Of a DNA stretch of 64,000 bases, positions 36,375 to 45,337 are shown piece by piece (the first letter of the stretch is position 1; every line of letters starts with the position of its first letter). The DNA is taken from NCBI RefSeq assembly GCF_003591175.1, contig NZ_QYYG01000001.1, forward strand, positions 1,488,001 through 1,552,000, read 5' to 3'. The notes beneath the pieces are model-generated. The model ran no database searches, was not told where the DNA came from, and saw only the letters and a program-made list of their open reading frames with translations. The translations under genes and the position numbers were made by a program. This DNA is from Serratia inhibens. Lineage in GTDB: Bacteria; Pseudomonadota; Gammaproteobacteria; Enterobacterales; Enterobacteriaceae.

Positions 36375-36386
36375 GCCGTTTCCTTA

Positions 36387-36572
36387 TTATCCCAGCCAAA
36401 AAGGTTTGCGCCCTTCCCGTTGCGCATCGGCGCGCGTCAGACCGACATCCGCCAACTGCGCGTCGTCCAGCAGCAACAGCGATTTACGCGTGCGGTGGCG
36501 TTGCAGGTATAAACGCCAACGGAAAAAGAGTAACCGGCTTCGCGCCGGCGCGCTATCTGCAAACAGGGTCAT
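36387..36572 (-). CDS. DUF1127 (YjiS-like) small protein
   Basis: A 61-residue basic protein ending in the DUF1127 motif LLLLDDAQLADVGLTRADAQREG. Such proteins are small, Arg-rich and often stress- or RNA-related in other bacteria. ATG 36572 (MTLFADSAPARSR) has AAGGAG upstream and is preferred over 36608. It is probably the first gene of an operon with the GST. Confidence 0.82.
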   Translation of the reverse strand: MTLFADSAPARSRLLFFRWRLYLQRHRTRKSLLLLDDAQLADVGLTRADAQREGRKPFWLG

Positions 36573-36751
36573 TATTGCGTTCTCCTTCGGTTTAGCCTCG
36601 ACGTTCATGATGCGGTGCGGGTGAAAAACGGTACAGATTCAAGTCATGGGTATTTTTTCCATACAAAAGCTGTCTCTGCGTATCTGAATGGTCTAATTTA
36701 ATCCCATCTGTGCCGGTTATTTTCCCATTCACTCTCATTTTGGGTATCTGT

Positions 36752-38206
36752 ATGACACGCTACGCCACGCTGGCCGCCATCCTTAGCCAACGCATCGAAC
36801 AGGGGCTTTATCCGACCGGTCAGCGCCTGCCGTCGGTACGTACGCTGAGCCAGGAACACGGCGTCAGCATCAGCACGGTGCAACAGGCTTATCGCCTGCT
36901 GGAAGAGAGCCAACTGGTGGAAGCGCGGCCGAAATCGGGCTATTTCGTGCGAGGGGTGCGTACATTGGCCGAGCTGCCTGCCGTCACCCGCCCGGTGCAG
37001 CGGCCGGTGGACATTTCGCAATGGGAACAGGTGCTGGAACTGATCCGCACCAAACCGCGTGAAGATTTGGTACAGCTGGGGCGTGGCATGCCGGATATCA
37101 GCGAGCCGACGCTGAAACCGCTGATTAAGGCGCTGGGGCATATGGGCCGCCACGGCGATCTGCGCAGCCTGTATTACGACAATATTCAGGGCGTGATGGG
37201 CTTGCGTGAGCAAATTGCCCGCCTGCTGCTGGATTCCGGTTGCCAGATAAGCGCCGATCAGTTGGTGATCACCACCGGTTGTCATGAGGCGCTGTCCGCC
37301 GGGCTGCGCGCCGTGTGCCAGCCGGGGGACATCGTGGCGGTGGACTCCCCCTGTTTTCACGGCACCATGCAAACGCTGAAGGGGCTGGGCATGAAGGCGC
37401 TGGAGGTCCCCACAGATCCGCTGACCGGCATCAGCCTGGAAGCGCTGGAAATGGCGCTGGACCAGTGGCCCATCAAGGCAATTCTGCTGACGCCCAACTG
37501 CAATAATCCGCTGGGTTACATCATGCCCGAGGCGCGCAAGCAGCGTTTACTGACGCTGGCGCAGCGCCATGATGTGGCGATCATCGAAGATGACGTCTAC
37601 GGCGATATCGCCTACCAGTATCCGCGGCCGCGCACCATTAAATCCTTCGACGACGATGGCCGCGTGCTGCTGTGCAGCTCCTTTTCCAAAACGCTGGCTC
37701 CCGGCCTGCGCATCGGCTGGATTGCCCCCGGTCGTTATCTGGAGCGCGTGCTGCACATGAAATATATCGGCACCGGCTCCACCGCCACCCAACCGCAATT
37801 GGCGATTGCCGACTTTATCCGCCACGGCCACTATCTGCAGCATCTGCGGCGCATGCGTACCCGCTATCAACAAAACCGCGATCTGATGACCGGTTGGATC
37901 ATGAAATACTTCCCACCCGGCACCCGCGTCAGCCAGCCGCGCGGCGGTTTCATGCTGTGGATTGAGCTGGACGACGAATTTGATACCCTGCGGCTGAACC
38001 GCTATCTGGAGCGACAAGGTGTGCAGATCGCCGTCGGCAGCATTTTTTCCGCCTCCGGCAAATACCGTAACTGCCTGCGCATCAACTACGCGCCGAAACT
38101 GACGTCAGAAATTGAGCAGGCGGTTCGCCGGGTCGGCGAGACCATCCAAAGCCTCCTGTTGGCGCCGGTAGCCGGCATTGAAAGCGCCCTGGCGCAGCGG
38201 GGTTAA
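36752..38206 (+). CDS. MocR/PdxR-type regulator (GntR HTH plus aminotransferase domain), YdcR-like
   Basis: A 484-residue fusion. Residues 5-72 form a GntR winged helix (LPSVRTLSQEHGVSISTVQQAYRLL); residues about 100-470 form a fold-type-I aminotransferase domain with TPNCNNPLG, IIEDDVYGDI and the PLP lysine in SSFSKTLAPGLRIGW. MocR proteins use PLP or an amine adduct as effector. ATG 36752 is chosen; the frame opens 14 codons earlier with no ribosome site. It is divergent from DUF1127-GST, which it could regulate. Confidence 0.87.
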   Translation: MTRYATLAAILSQRIEQGLYPTGQRLPSVRTLSQEHGVSISTVQQAYRLLEESQLVEARPKSGYFVRGVRTLAELPAVTRPVQRPVDISQWEQVLELIRTKPREDLVQLGRGMPDISEPTLKPLIKALGHMGRHGDLRSLYYDNIQGVMGLREQIARLLLDSGCQISADQLVITTGCHEALSAGLRAVCQPGDIVAVDSPCFHGTMQTLKGLGMKALEVPTDPLTGISLEALEMALDQWPIKAILLTPNCNNPLGYIMPEARKQRLLTLAQRHDVAIIEDDVYGDIAYQYPRPRTIKSFDDDGRVLLCSSFSKTLAPGLRIGWIAPGRYLERVLHMKYIGTGSTATQPQLAIADFIRHGHYLQHLRRMRTRYQQNRDLMTGWIMKYFPPGTRVSQPRGGFMLWIELDDEFDTLRLNRYLERQGVQIAVGSIFSASGKYRNCLRINYAPKLTSEIEQAVRRVGETIQSLLLAPVAGIESALAQRG

Positions 38207-38288
38207 AGCTTGTCGCAATCGGATTATCCGCGCCTGCCCTAACCTTTTACACTGGAGCCTTTCTCAACAGGCAGCCAAAGGAATCATC

Positions 38289-39311
38289 ATGAGCAGCGAT
38301 CAAATTCCGGTTTCCGGCGCGCTGGCGGTTCGCTTCGCGGCGCTGGGGGTGGATATTGAACAGGTTAGCCAACTGGCCGGCCTTCCCGGCGGGTTGCTCA
38401 GCGACGGACGCGAAAAAGCCAGGCTTTCCACCCGCCAGTATTTTGACATCTGGCGCGCGCTCGCCAGGTTGACCGATGACGCCGCATTCGGTCTGCGCCT
38501 CGGCGGCGACGCGGCGCAGGAACACTACGATATCGCCTCGGTCGCGGCGCTGCATTCCGCCACCTTGGGGGAAGCCTTGCAAAAGGTGGCCCGCTATAAG
38601 CGGCTGGTATGCCCGGAGGAGTTGATGCTGACGGAAGACGGCAACGGCGTGCGGCTGCATACCCGCTGGCTTATGGCCGAAGGCCACGCTCCCGACCTGC
38701 TGATTGATACCATGTTCGCCTACATCACTGCCCTGTGCCGCCGCGGCACCGGCATGGCGATCCAACCCCGGGCGATCGAGCTGACGCGCAGTCAGGATCC
38801 CGCCTCCCCGCTGCTGCGCTATTTTTCCTGCCCGATCCATTTCAACGCGCCGCTGGACGTGTTGGTGTTCGACCGCGCACTGATGAAGCTACCTTTTATT
38901 ACCTATAACCAGGACAGGTTGGCCGGGTTGCTGCCCGGGCTGGAAGCCGAGCTGGCCAGGGCGCGGCAGGATGACAGCCTGCCCGCCCAGGTGATGGAAA
39001 TTCTCGCTCGCAGCATGCGCGGGCAACGGCCCAGCGTGAACAGCGTGGCCGCCGAGTTGTACGTCAGCCCGCGCACCCTGCAACGTCGGCTGCAACAACA
39101 GGGTTACAGCTATCAGCAATTGCTGGATAAAACCCGCCACCGCACGGCCTGTCATCTGCTGTCAAACACCGATCTGGAGCCGGGTGAAATTGCCTTCGTG
39201 CTGGGATTTGAAGAGTTGAACTCGTTCAGCCGCGCCTTTATGCAATGGGAATCGCAAACGCCGAACCGTTGGCGCAACCGACGCGTGACCGCCCGTCAGG
39301 AGAACAGATGA
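38289..39311 (+). CDS. AraC-family regulator (arabinose-binding-domain type)
   Basis: A 340-residue regulator. The long N-terminal domain (AALGVDIEQVSQLAGLPGG, YFDIWRALARLTDDAAFGLRLG) matches AraC_binding_2; the C-terminal double HTH includes PSVNSVAAELYVSPRTLQRRL and GFEELNSFSRAFMQW. AAAGGA lies 6 bases before ATG 38289. It overlaps the next gene by 4 bp (ATGA), so the two are coupled. Confidence 0.88.
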   Translation: MSSDQIPVSGALAVRFAALGVDIEQVSQLAGLPGGLLSDGREKARLSTRQYFDIWRALARLTDDAAFGLRLGGDAAQEHYDIASVAALHSATLGEALQKVARYKRLVCPEELMLTEDGNGVRLHTRWLMAEGHAPDLLIDTMFAYITALCRRGTGMAIQPRAIELTRSQDPASPLLRYFSCPIHFNAPLDVLVFDRALMKLPFITYNQDRLAGLLPGLEAELARARQDDSLPAQVMEILARSMRGQRPSVNSVAAELYVSPRTLQRRLQQQGYSYQQLLDKTRHRTACHLLSNTDLEPGEIAFVLGFEELNSFSRAFMQWESQTPNRWRNRRVTARQENR

Positions 39312-39985
39312 TGAGAGTGATAATCTTCGGGGCCAGCGGTATGGTCGGCCAAGGTGCGTTGCGCGAATGCCTGCTCGACCCGCAGGTCACAGAAGTGCTC
39401 AGCGTCGGCCGCAGCCCGCTGGCGCAAAGCCACGCCAAACTCAGGCAGTTGACGACGCCTGCCCTCAACGACCTGTCGGCGCTGGAGCCGCAGTTCGCCG
39501 GCTATGACACCTGTTTATTTTGCCTCGGCGTGTCGTCCTTCGGCATGAGCGAAGCCGACTATCGCGCGGTGACCTACGATCTGACGCTGGCCGCCGCCCG
39601 TCCACTGGCGCAGTTAAATCCGGCCATGACTTTTATCTACGTTTCCGGCGCCGGTACCGACAGCAGCGAGCACGGCCGCAGCATGTGGGCCAGAGTCAAG
39701 GGGGCGACCGAAAACGCCCTGCTGGCGCTACCGTTCCATGCGGTGATGTTCCGCCCCGGCGCTATCCTGCCGTTACACGGCATCCGTTCCAAAACCCGTG
39801 CTTACCATTTGCTGTATACGCTGTTTAAACCGCTGTGGCTGGGTGCCTTGCGGCTGTTCCCCAATCAGGTCACCACGACCGAAAGGATCGGGCTGGCGAT
39901 GCTGGCGGTTGCGCGACATACGACGCCGCTGCTAATCATCGAACAGGCAGAAATTAACCGGTTGGCGCTGCCATCGGCAGTATGA
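39308..39985 (+). CDS. NAD(P)-binding epimerase/YbjT-like protein
   Basis: A 225-residue Rossmann-fold atypical SDR starting MMRVIIFGASGMVGQGALREC, with dinucleotide motif GASGMVGQG (9-17) and FIYVSGAGTDSSEHGRSMWARVKGATE in two parts holding the Ser-Lys region. The C-terminal part is hydrophobic (YHLLYTLFKPLWLGALRLF). It is translationally coupled to the AraC gene by ATGA, implying a shared function. The substrate is unknown. Confidence 0.83.
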   Translation: MMRVIIFGASGMVGQGALRECLLDPQVTEVLSVGRSPLAQSHAKLRQLTTPALNDLSALEPQFAGYDTCLFCLGVSSFGMSEADYRAVTYDLTLAAARPLAQLNPAMTFIYVSGAGTDSSEHGRSMWARVKGATENALLALPFHAVMFRPGAILPLHGIRSKTRAYHLLYTLFKPLWLGALRLFPNQVTTTERIGLAMLAVARHTTPLLIIEQAEINRLALPSAV

Positions 39986-40057
39986 CTCTGCTATGTTAAA
40001 GCCGCGCGTGCGGGCTGTTTGCCCGCGCTTTCGCCCCTGTGACAGAAGACAGTTATC

Positions 40058-40558
40058 ATGCCGCAAAAGATTTTATTCAGCGCCTGCCTGGCCGGATTTA
40101 AAGTTCGCTATAACGGCTCCGACAAACCGCTGGTCAACGCGACCCTGCAACGCTGGCAGCGCGAAGGCCGCCTGGTGGTTTGCTGCCCGGAACTGGCCGC
40201 CGGTTTTTCCACCCCGCGCCCCAGCGCAGAAATCACCCCGGCCGCCAATGGCGCCAGCGTACTCGCCCAGCAGGCGCGGGTGATGGAGGCCGGCGGCGGC
40301 GACGTCACCGACAGCTATCTGCTTGGCGCCCATCTGGCTCTGGAAACCGCGCGGCGGCACGGCTGCCGCTTTGCGCTGCTCACCGACGGCAGCCCATCCT
40401 GCGGCAGCCAGTTTATCTATGACGGTTCGTTCAGCGGCCAGACCAAACCCGGCAGCGGCGTTACCGCCGAGTTGCTGCGCCGGCATGGCATAGAAGTGTT
40501 TTCCGATCGCCAGCTTACGGCGCTGATCGCCCGGATTGAGGCGACGGAACGGAGCTAG
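40058..40558 (+). CDS. DUF523/TudS-type Fe-S desulfidase-like protein
   Basis: A 166-residue DUF523 protein. Three conserved cysteines fit the TudS cluster ligands: Cys10 (FSACLAG), Cys42 or 43 (VVCCPE) and Cys115 (GSPSCGS). Members studied as TudS use a 4Fe-4S cluster to remove sulfur from 2-thiouracil. VRYNG near residue 20 and the SPSCG block are diagnostic. It is the short form, lacking DUF1722. Its TAG overlaps the stop of the convergent Nudix gene within the palindrome GCTAGC. Confidence 0.82.
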   Translation: MPQKILFSACLAGFKVRYNGSDKPLVNATLQRWQREGRLVVCCPELAAGFSTPRPSAEITPAANGASVLAQQARVMEAGGGDVTDSYLLGAHLALETARRHGCRFALLTDGSPSCGSQFIYDGSFSGQTKPGSGVTAELLRRHGIEVFSDRQLTALIARIEATERS

Positions 40559-40971
40559 CGGCGCAGATACGCCGCCAGCCGCTGCTGCAAGTGCGAAATG
40601 CCCTGTGGATGGGCGATAAAGCGGTCGATGGCCATCATCTGCCAGCATTGTCCCTCATCGCCAAAGCGAATGGCGGCAATTTGCGCCGGCGTGATTTCGC
40701 CCACCATAAACCAGGTGGCTGGGTAGCCGGCCAGAATACCCTCATGGCGCTGTTGCCGGCTCACCTGCCGAGCGGCAATACGCAGGCCAAATTCCTCGAA
40801 GGTTTCGCGTTGCACGCATTGCAGCGGCGTTTCATCGCCTTCGCGCCCGCCGCCGGGCAGATCCCAGCAGCCGGGCCAGGGGATACCGATTTTGTCATCA
40901 CGCCGATAGGTCAGCAGGCTATCGCCGCACAGCAGCGCGATTTTGGCGCCGCCGAAGCTGTCGTTGTCCAT
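40555..40971 (-). CDS. Nudix hydrolase
   Basis: A 138-residue Nudix protein. The box GX5EX7REUXEEXGU is complete at about residues 40-63 (GGREGDETPLQCVQRETFEE, then FGL), so it should bind Mg2+ and cleave a nucleoside diphosphate-X substrate. WPGCWDLPGG precedes the box. It is convergent with the DUF523 gene, with overlapping stop codons, and divergent from sseA. Confidence 0.88.
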   Translation of the reverse strand: MDNDSFGGAKIALLCGDSLLTYRRDDKIGIPWPGCWDLPGGGREGDETPLQCVQRETFEEFGLRIAARQVSRQQRHEGILAGYPATWFMVGEITPAQIAAIRFGDEGQCWQMMAIDRFIAHPQGISHLQQRLAAYLRR

Positions 40972-41073
40972 TACGCCTCATGATTCTCCGCCCGTTTGCC
41001 AATCATATTACCTCATCCTTCTGCCCGCTGGTGTATAGTGAAAATCCGTTTTCACGACAGGCGAACAATAGCG

Positions 41074-41919
41074 ATGAACTCTCCGTTTCTGGTTACCCCA
41101 CAATGGCTTGCACAGCATATCAACGATGAAGATCTGGTGGTGGTCGATGTCAGGATGTCCCCGGTCGGCCTGGTGCCGAAAAAGGATATGCTCGCCGAGT
41201 TTGAACGCGGCCATATACCGGGCGCGGTGTACTTTGATATCGACGACGTAGCCGACAAAAACACCGCCCTGCCGCACATGTTGCCGACGGCGGAAGCATT
41301 CAGCGCGGCAGCGGGCAAGCTGGGTATCAACGATAAGCACACCATCGTGTTTTATGACGAGGGCAATCAGTTTTCCGCACCGCGTGGCTGGTGGACCTTC
41401 CGCAACTTTGGCGCGCAGCAGGTTTACGTGCTGGACGAAGGCCTGAACGGTTGGGCCGCATTGGGCCAGGCACTGGAAACCGGCCCGGCACAGCCTGACC
41501 CCCAAACCTTTAACGCCCGCTTCAACGCCGATGCAGTAGTGAATATGCAACAGGTGGAACAGGCGTTGAACACGGAGGTGCAGATTTTGGACGCCCGCGC
41601 CGCACCGCGTTTTTACGCCGAAGCGCCGGAGCCACGCCCAGGACTGCATCGCGGCCATATCCCCGGCAGCATCAATATTCCGTACGGCGAACTGCTGGAA
41701 AACGGCCGCTTCAAATCGCTGGAAGCGCTGAAGAAAACCTTCAGCGATAAAGGGGTGGACATCAACGGGCCGATCGTCACCAGCTGCGGCTCCGGCGTCA
41801 CCGCCGCGGTGCTGGCGTTTGGCCTGCTGTCGCTCGATGCACCGCAGGTGAAGCTGTATGACGGTGCCTGGACCGAATGGGGTGCGCTGAGCGGCAACCA
41901 ACCGATCGAACAGGACTAA
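41074..41919 (+). CDS. sseA: 3-mercaptopyruvate sulfurtransferase SseA
   Basis: A 281-residue tandem-rhodanese enzyme of the same length as E. coli SseA. The active-site loop CGSGVTA starts at Cys238, which carries the persulfide and is diagnostic for mercaptopyruvate rather than thiosulfate specificity. The N-terminal rhodanese domain is non-catalytic (RGHIPGAVYFDID). It transfers sulfur from 3-mercaptopyruvate to acceptors such as cyanide or thioredoxin. ATG 41074 is preferred over 40996 because the shorter form matches the family start MNSPFLVTPQWLA. Confidence 0.95.
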   Translation: MNSPFLVTPQWLAQHINDEDLVVVDVRMSPVGLVPKKDMLAEFERGHIPGAVYFDIDDVADKNTALPHMLPTAEAFSAAAGKLGINDKHTIVFYDEGNQFSAPRGWWTFRNFGAQQVYVLDEGLNGWAALGQALETGPAQPDPQTFNARFNADAVVNMQQVEQALNTEVQILDARAAPRFYAEAPEPRPGLHRGHIPGSINIPYGELLENGRFKSLEALKKTFSDKGVDINGPIVTSCGSGVTAAVLAFGLLSLDAPQVKLYDGAWTEWGALSGNQPIEQD

Positions 41920-42785
41920 CCGTCGATCCGTTCGGCCACGATCTGCGCCAACCGCCCAATAGCCGCAGAGGGGTTTTCTTCGGCGCGGTGCAGCACCACG
42001 CCGATGTGGCTGAGCGCCGGCAAGGCACCGGGTGCCAGGCGGAGTAATCCCGATGGCAACCCGGCATCGGTGCGTACCGTGACCCCCAGCCCGGCGCTGA
42101 CCGCCGCCCACACGCCGTTCAGGCTGCGGCTGGTGAAGGCGATGCGCCACGCGATACCGGCGCGATCCAGCGCGTTGGTCGCCGCACTGCGCATCAGGCA
42201 AGGGGCGTCGAACATCACCAGCGGCAAGGGTTCATCACCGCCCTGCCACTGGCTCAGATCGAAGTTCGGCGAGGCGATCCAATGCATCATCCGGCGGCCC
42301 AAATCCTGCTGAAATGGCGTGCTGATGCCGCCGTCCCACGCCAGCGATAAATCCAGTTGCCCTTTCAGCACCCAGTCGATCAGCTCCGCGTTGCGGGCGA
42401 TGCGCGCCTCTATGCGCACCTTCGGATGGGCGCGGGTGAAGCTACCCAGCACCTGAGGTAAAAAGGTTTCACCGAAGTCTTCCTGCAACCCAAGCCGCAC
42501 GGTGCCTTGTAAATCCAGCCCGCGCACCGCAGCGGCAGCCTCGTCGTTCAGTTCCAGCAACCGCCGGGCATAGCCCAGCAGCGTTTCACCGGCCTCGGTC
42601 ATCACCATACCGCGCCCGGATTTACGCAAGATCGGCGCACCGATCTGCTGCTCCAGTTTTTTCAGGTGCGCGCTAACCGCCGAGGTCGAACGCCCCAGCC
42701 GCTCCGCCGCCCTGGCGAAGCTGCCCAACTCAATGCCGGTAACGTAACTGCGCAGATCGTCGAGATCGAAGGTGACTCGCCCCAT
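41916..42785 (-). CDS. LysR-family regulator
   Basis: A 289-residue LTTR. The HTH is residues 5-62 (LDDLRSYVTGIELGSFARAA, GRSTSAVSAHLKKLEQQIG) with a C-terminal effector domain. ATG 42785 (MGRVTFDLDDL) has GGGAT upstream; two earlier in-frame Met codons are possible. Its last bases overlap the sseA stop tail to tail. It is divergent from the DUF4865 gene at 42891, the likely target. Confidence 0.86.
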   Translation of the reverse strand: MGRVTFDLDDLRSYVTGIELGSFARAAERLGRSTSAVSAHLKKLEQQIGAPILRKSGRGMVMTEAGETLLGYARRLLELNDEAAAAVRGLDLQGTVRLGLQEDFGETFLPQVLGSFTRAHPKVRIEARIARNAELIDWVLKGQLDLSLAWDGGISTPFQQDLGRRMMHWIASPNFDLSQWQGGDEPLPLVMFDAPCLMRSAATNALDRAGIAWRIAFTSRSLNGVWAAVSAGLGVTVRTDAGLPSGLLRLAPGALPALSHIGVVLHRAEENPSAAIGRLAQIVAERIDG

Positions 42786-42890
42786 GCTGACCATCCCGTT
42801 TTCAAGAACCATTAGTCAAAATAATGCCGATTTTACTGATAAAGATGGCGTGTCATGCTCGCCGGGTCAATGCCTTTCAGGAGAATCATC

Positions 42891-43472
42891 ATGCTTGCCA
42901 TGCAATACAACTTTTCTCTGCCCGCCGATTACGATATGGCGATTATCCGCGACCGCATCAGCCGTTTTGGCCACCTGCTGGATAACTGTCCGCAGTTATT
43001 GATTAAAGCCTATCTCTATGCACAGAAAGGTGAGCACAGCGGCGAAAATCTCTATGCGCCGTTTTATCTGTGGAACAGCAGTGCCGGCATGAGCGATTTT
43101 CTGACCGGCGACGGCTTCAGGGGCGTAAGCCAGGCCTTTGGCTGGCCGCAGGTGACCCATTGGCTGCCGTGGTTGACGCATTTTGACCGCCAAAGGCTCG
43201 CCGAAGCCACCTGCGCCACGCGCCAAACGCTGCCGATTGCACCTTACAGCGATCTGGCTGCGCTGCGCCGGCAGCAGGTCGACTTATCCACCCTGGACTG
43301 CAATGCCGTGGCCAGCATAGTGGCGTTTGATCCCGCCGCCTGGCAGTTGGTGCGGCTGCACCTGTGGCGGGAATTGCCGCTGACACCGGAACCCGGCACC
43401 CAGTGCTACCGGGTTGGCCACCTTTCCGTCCCCTTTGACCACACAGTACCGCGGGTTGACAGCCAGACTTGA
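42891..43472 (+). CDS. DUF4865 family protein
   Basis: A 193-residue protein beginning MLAMQYNFSLPADYDMAIIR, the DUF4865 signature, with LLIKAYLYA and YAPFYLWNSSAGMSDFL further on. AGGAG lies 7 bases before the ATG. DUF4865 genes are usually paired with a LysR regulator, as here. The biochemical role is not established. Its stop codon overlaps the Fur box of the next gene by 2 bp. Confidence 0.83.
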   Translation: MLAMQYNFSLPADYDMAIIRDRISRFGHLLDNCPQLLIKAYLYAQKGEHSGENLYAPFYLWNSSAGMSDFLTGDGFRGVSQAFGWPQVTHWLPWLTHFDRQRLAEATCATRQTLPIAPYSDLAALRRQQVDLSTLDCNAVASIVAFDPAAWQLVRLHLWRELPLTPEPGTQCYRVGHLSVPFDHTVPRVDSQT

Positions 43473-43489
43473 TATTGATAATCATTATC
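43456..43489 (+). promoter_or_regulatory. Fur box over promoter of FAD monooxygenase gene
   Basis: GATATTGATAATCATTATC (43471-43489) matches the 19-bp Fur consensus at 18 positions. TTGACA (43456-43461) is a perfect -35, and GATAAT within the Fur box (43477-43482, 15-bp spacing) is the best -10 candidate, so Fur-Fe2+ would block polymerase. The next start codon is 30-55 bp downstream. Confidence 0.88.
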
Positions 43490-43543
43490 AAATAAAGTCA
43501 TTCAACCAGGATCCGCAGGATGCCGATCGTCAGGGCCACCGCT

Positions 43544-44761
43544 ATGTCACAGTCGCCTGTCACACCTTACGCCACCTCTTGCTGTATCGTCGGTGGTGGC
43601 CCCGCCGGGCTGATGCTCGGCTACCTGCTGGCACGGGCGGGCATTAACGTAACGGTGCTGGAAAAGCACGCCGATTTCCTGCGCGATTTTCGCGGCGATA
43701 CCCTTCACCCTTCCACGCTGGACATCATGCATCAGCTTGGCCTGCTCGATGAGTTGCTGGCGTTGCCGCACCAACGCGCAGAAAGGCTGCAGGCCGAGAT
43801 CGCCGGACGCGATATCACGCTGGCAGACTTCACCCGGCTGCCGACGCGCTGCAAATTTATCGCGTTCATGCCGCAGTGGGAGTTCCTCAACTTTCTGGCA
43901 GAAAAGGCGGCGGCCTTTCCTGAATTCACGCTGATCAAATCGGCGCAGGCGCACCAGTTGCTGTACGATCGCGGTCAGGTATGCGGCGTGCTGGCGGATA
44001 CGCCCGAAGGCCCGATCCGCGTGCGCTGTCAGTTGGTGGTCGGTACCGACGGGCGCAACTCGGTGGTGCGCGAACAGGCGGCATTCAGCAGCCGCGCGTT
44101 TGGCTCGCCGCGCGATGTGCTGTGGCTGAAACTCGATAAAAAACCCGGCGATCCGGCCTGGTCGATGGGCCACACCGGCCCGAAGCAGAACTTCATCATG
44201 ATCGACCGGGGCGAATATTGGCAGTGCGGATATTCTATCGATAAGGGCAGCTTTGCGGAAATTCAGCAAGACGGCCTGGAGAAGTTTTTACTGCACATCG
44301 CCGAAGTGGCACCGTTTCAGGACGATCGCCTGCAGGACATCCAAAGCTGGCAACAGGTAAAGCTGTTGAGTATTCGCATCGACAGACTCGAGCGCTGGGC
44401 CAAACCCGGCGTGCTGTGCATCGGCGACGCCGCACACGCCATGTCGCCGATTGGCGGCGTCGGGGTAAATCTGGCGATTCAGGATGCGGTCGCCACCGCC
44501 AACAGTATTATTCCGCCGCTGCGCAGCCATTGCCTGCAGCTGAAACACCTGCACCGCGTGCAGCGCCGACGTAATTTCCCTACCAAAGCCACCCAGTTTC
44601 TGCAGATCAAGATGAGCCAGCGCAGGCCGAAAAAACGGCGTGCCGGCGGTGGCTCCAGCCTGATGAGCCGCGTCGGCAACAGCCGCTGGCTGCCGCACCT
44701 GTTCGGCCGCATTATCGGCCTGGGGTTTCGCCGGGAAACGCCTAAACATCTTGAAAACTAA
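43544..44761 (+). CDS. FAD-dependent aromatic-ring-hydroxylase-like monooxygenase, Fur-regulated
   Basis: A 405-residue group-A flavoprotein monooxygenase (PHBH fold). GxGxxG is CIVGGGPAGLMLG near residue 13; the DG motif is VVGTDGRNSVVRE near 165; the GD motif is CIGDAAHAMSPIGGVGVNLA near 293. ATG 43544 gives the usual short lead before the FAD motif; ATG 43520 also has a ribosome site. A near-perfect Fur box covers the promoter, so the gene is expected to be on when iron is short. The substrate is unknown. It is a single gene, followed 42 bp later by a GNAT gene. Confidence 0.86.
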   Translation: MSQSPVTPYATSCCIVGGGPAGLMLGYLLARAGINVTVLEKHADFLRDFRGDTLHPSTLDIMHQLGLLDELLALPHQRAERLQAEIAGRDITLADFTRLPTRCKFIAFMPQWEFLNFLAEKAAAFPEFTLIKSAQAHQLLYDRGQVCGVLADTPEGPIRVRCQLVVGTDGRNSVVREQAAFSSRAFGSPRDVLWLKLDKKPGDPAWSMGHTGPKQNFIMIDRGEYWQCGYSIDKGSFAEIQQDGLEKFLLHIAEVAPFQDDRLQDIQSWQQVKLLSIRIDRLERWAKPGVLCIGDAAHAMSPIGGVGVNLAIQDAVATANSIIPPLRSHCLQLKHLHRVQRRRNFPTKATQFLQIKMSQRRPKKRRAGGGSSLMSRVGNSRWLPHLFGRIIGLGFRRETPKHLEN

Positions 44762-44802
44762 CGCGCTATACTTATCGCTCTCCACTTACCATGAGGCTCC
44801 CT

Positions 44803-45315
44803 ATGTTCACTGTTCGTCAGGCTTTGATCGGTGATTTGTTGCTGGTTCGCGATGTCGGTATTCGCACCTATCAAGCGCATTTCGGCGAGCTTTGGCACTC
44901 TAAAGAGGAACTGGACGCTTTTTTGGCGAAAGACTTTGCGGTTGAGGCGTTAGAAAAAACGCTGCCGGATGCGGGCATTTGCTGGCTGCTGGGCTATGAA
45001 GGCGAGGATCTGGTGGGCTATGCGCGGCTGAATTTCAACAGCCTGCTGGCGCCGACGCAAACCGCCGGCGCAGAGCTGCAGAAAATCTATTTCCTGCCGG
45101 AATACGCCGGCCGGGGTTACGGCCAACTTTTCTTTGAACAGGTACAACAACGGGCGGTTGAACGGCAACAACCCATGCTGTGGCTGGAGGTGTTGCAACG
45201 CAATACCAGCGCTCAGCGTTTTTACCAGCGTCAGGGGCTGAAGATCTGCGGCGAAACCTGCTACACCAGTGCGCAAGGCACGATCGACCTGTGGTACATG
45301 AACAAGGCGCTGTAA
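44803..45315 (+). CDS. GNAT-family N-acetyltransferase
   Basis: A 170-residue acetyltransferase. Acetyl-CoA loop LPEYAGRGYGQLFF is near residue 101, preceded by AELQKIYF; NTSAQRFYQRQGLKI is the C-terminal element. It begins MFTVRQALIGDLLLVRDVGIRTYQAHF, like PaiA/spermidine acetyltransferase-type members. GAGG lies before ATG 44803; the upstream frame to 44791 is not needed. It may be read through from the Fur-controlled gene. Confidence 0.85.
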   Translation: MFTVRQALIGDLLLVRDVGIRTYQAHFGELWHSKEELDAFLAKDFAVEALEKTLPDAGICWLLGYEGEDLVGYARLNFNSLLAPTQTAGAELQKIYFLPEYAGRGYGQLFFEQVQQRAVERQQPMLWLEVLQRNTSAQRFYQRQGLKICGETCYTSAQGTIDLWYMNKAL

Positions 45316-45337
45316 TCGCAGCGCTTGCCCCGCCCTA

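Noticed and set aside
41008..42201. 397-codon minus-strand frame over sseA
   Set aside because: Antisense shadow of sseA and an alternative frame of the LysR gene.
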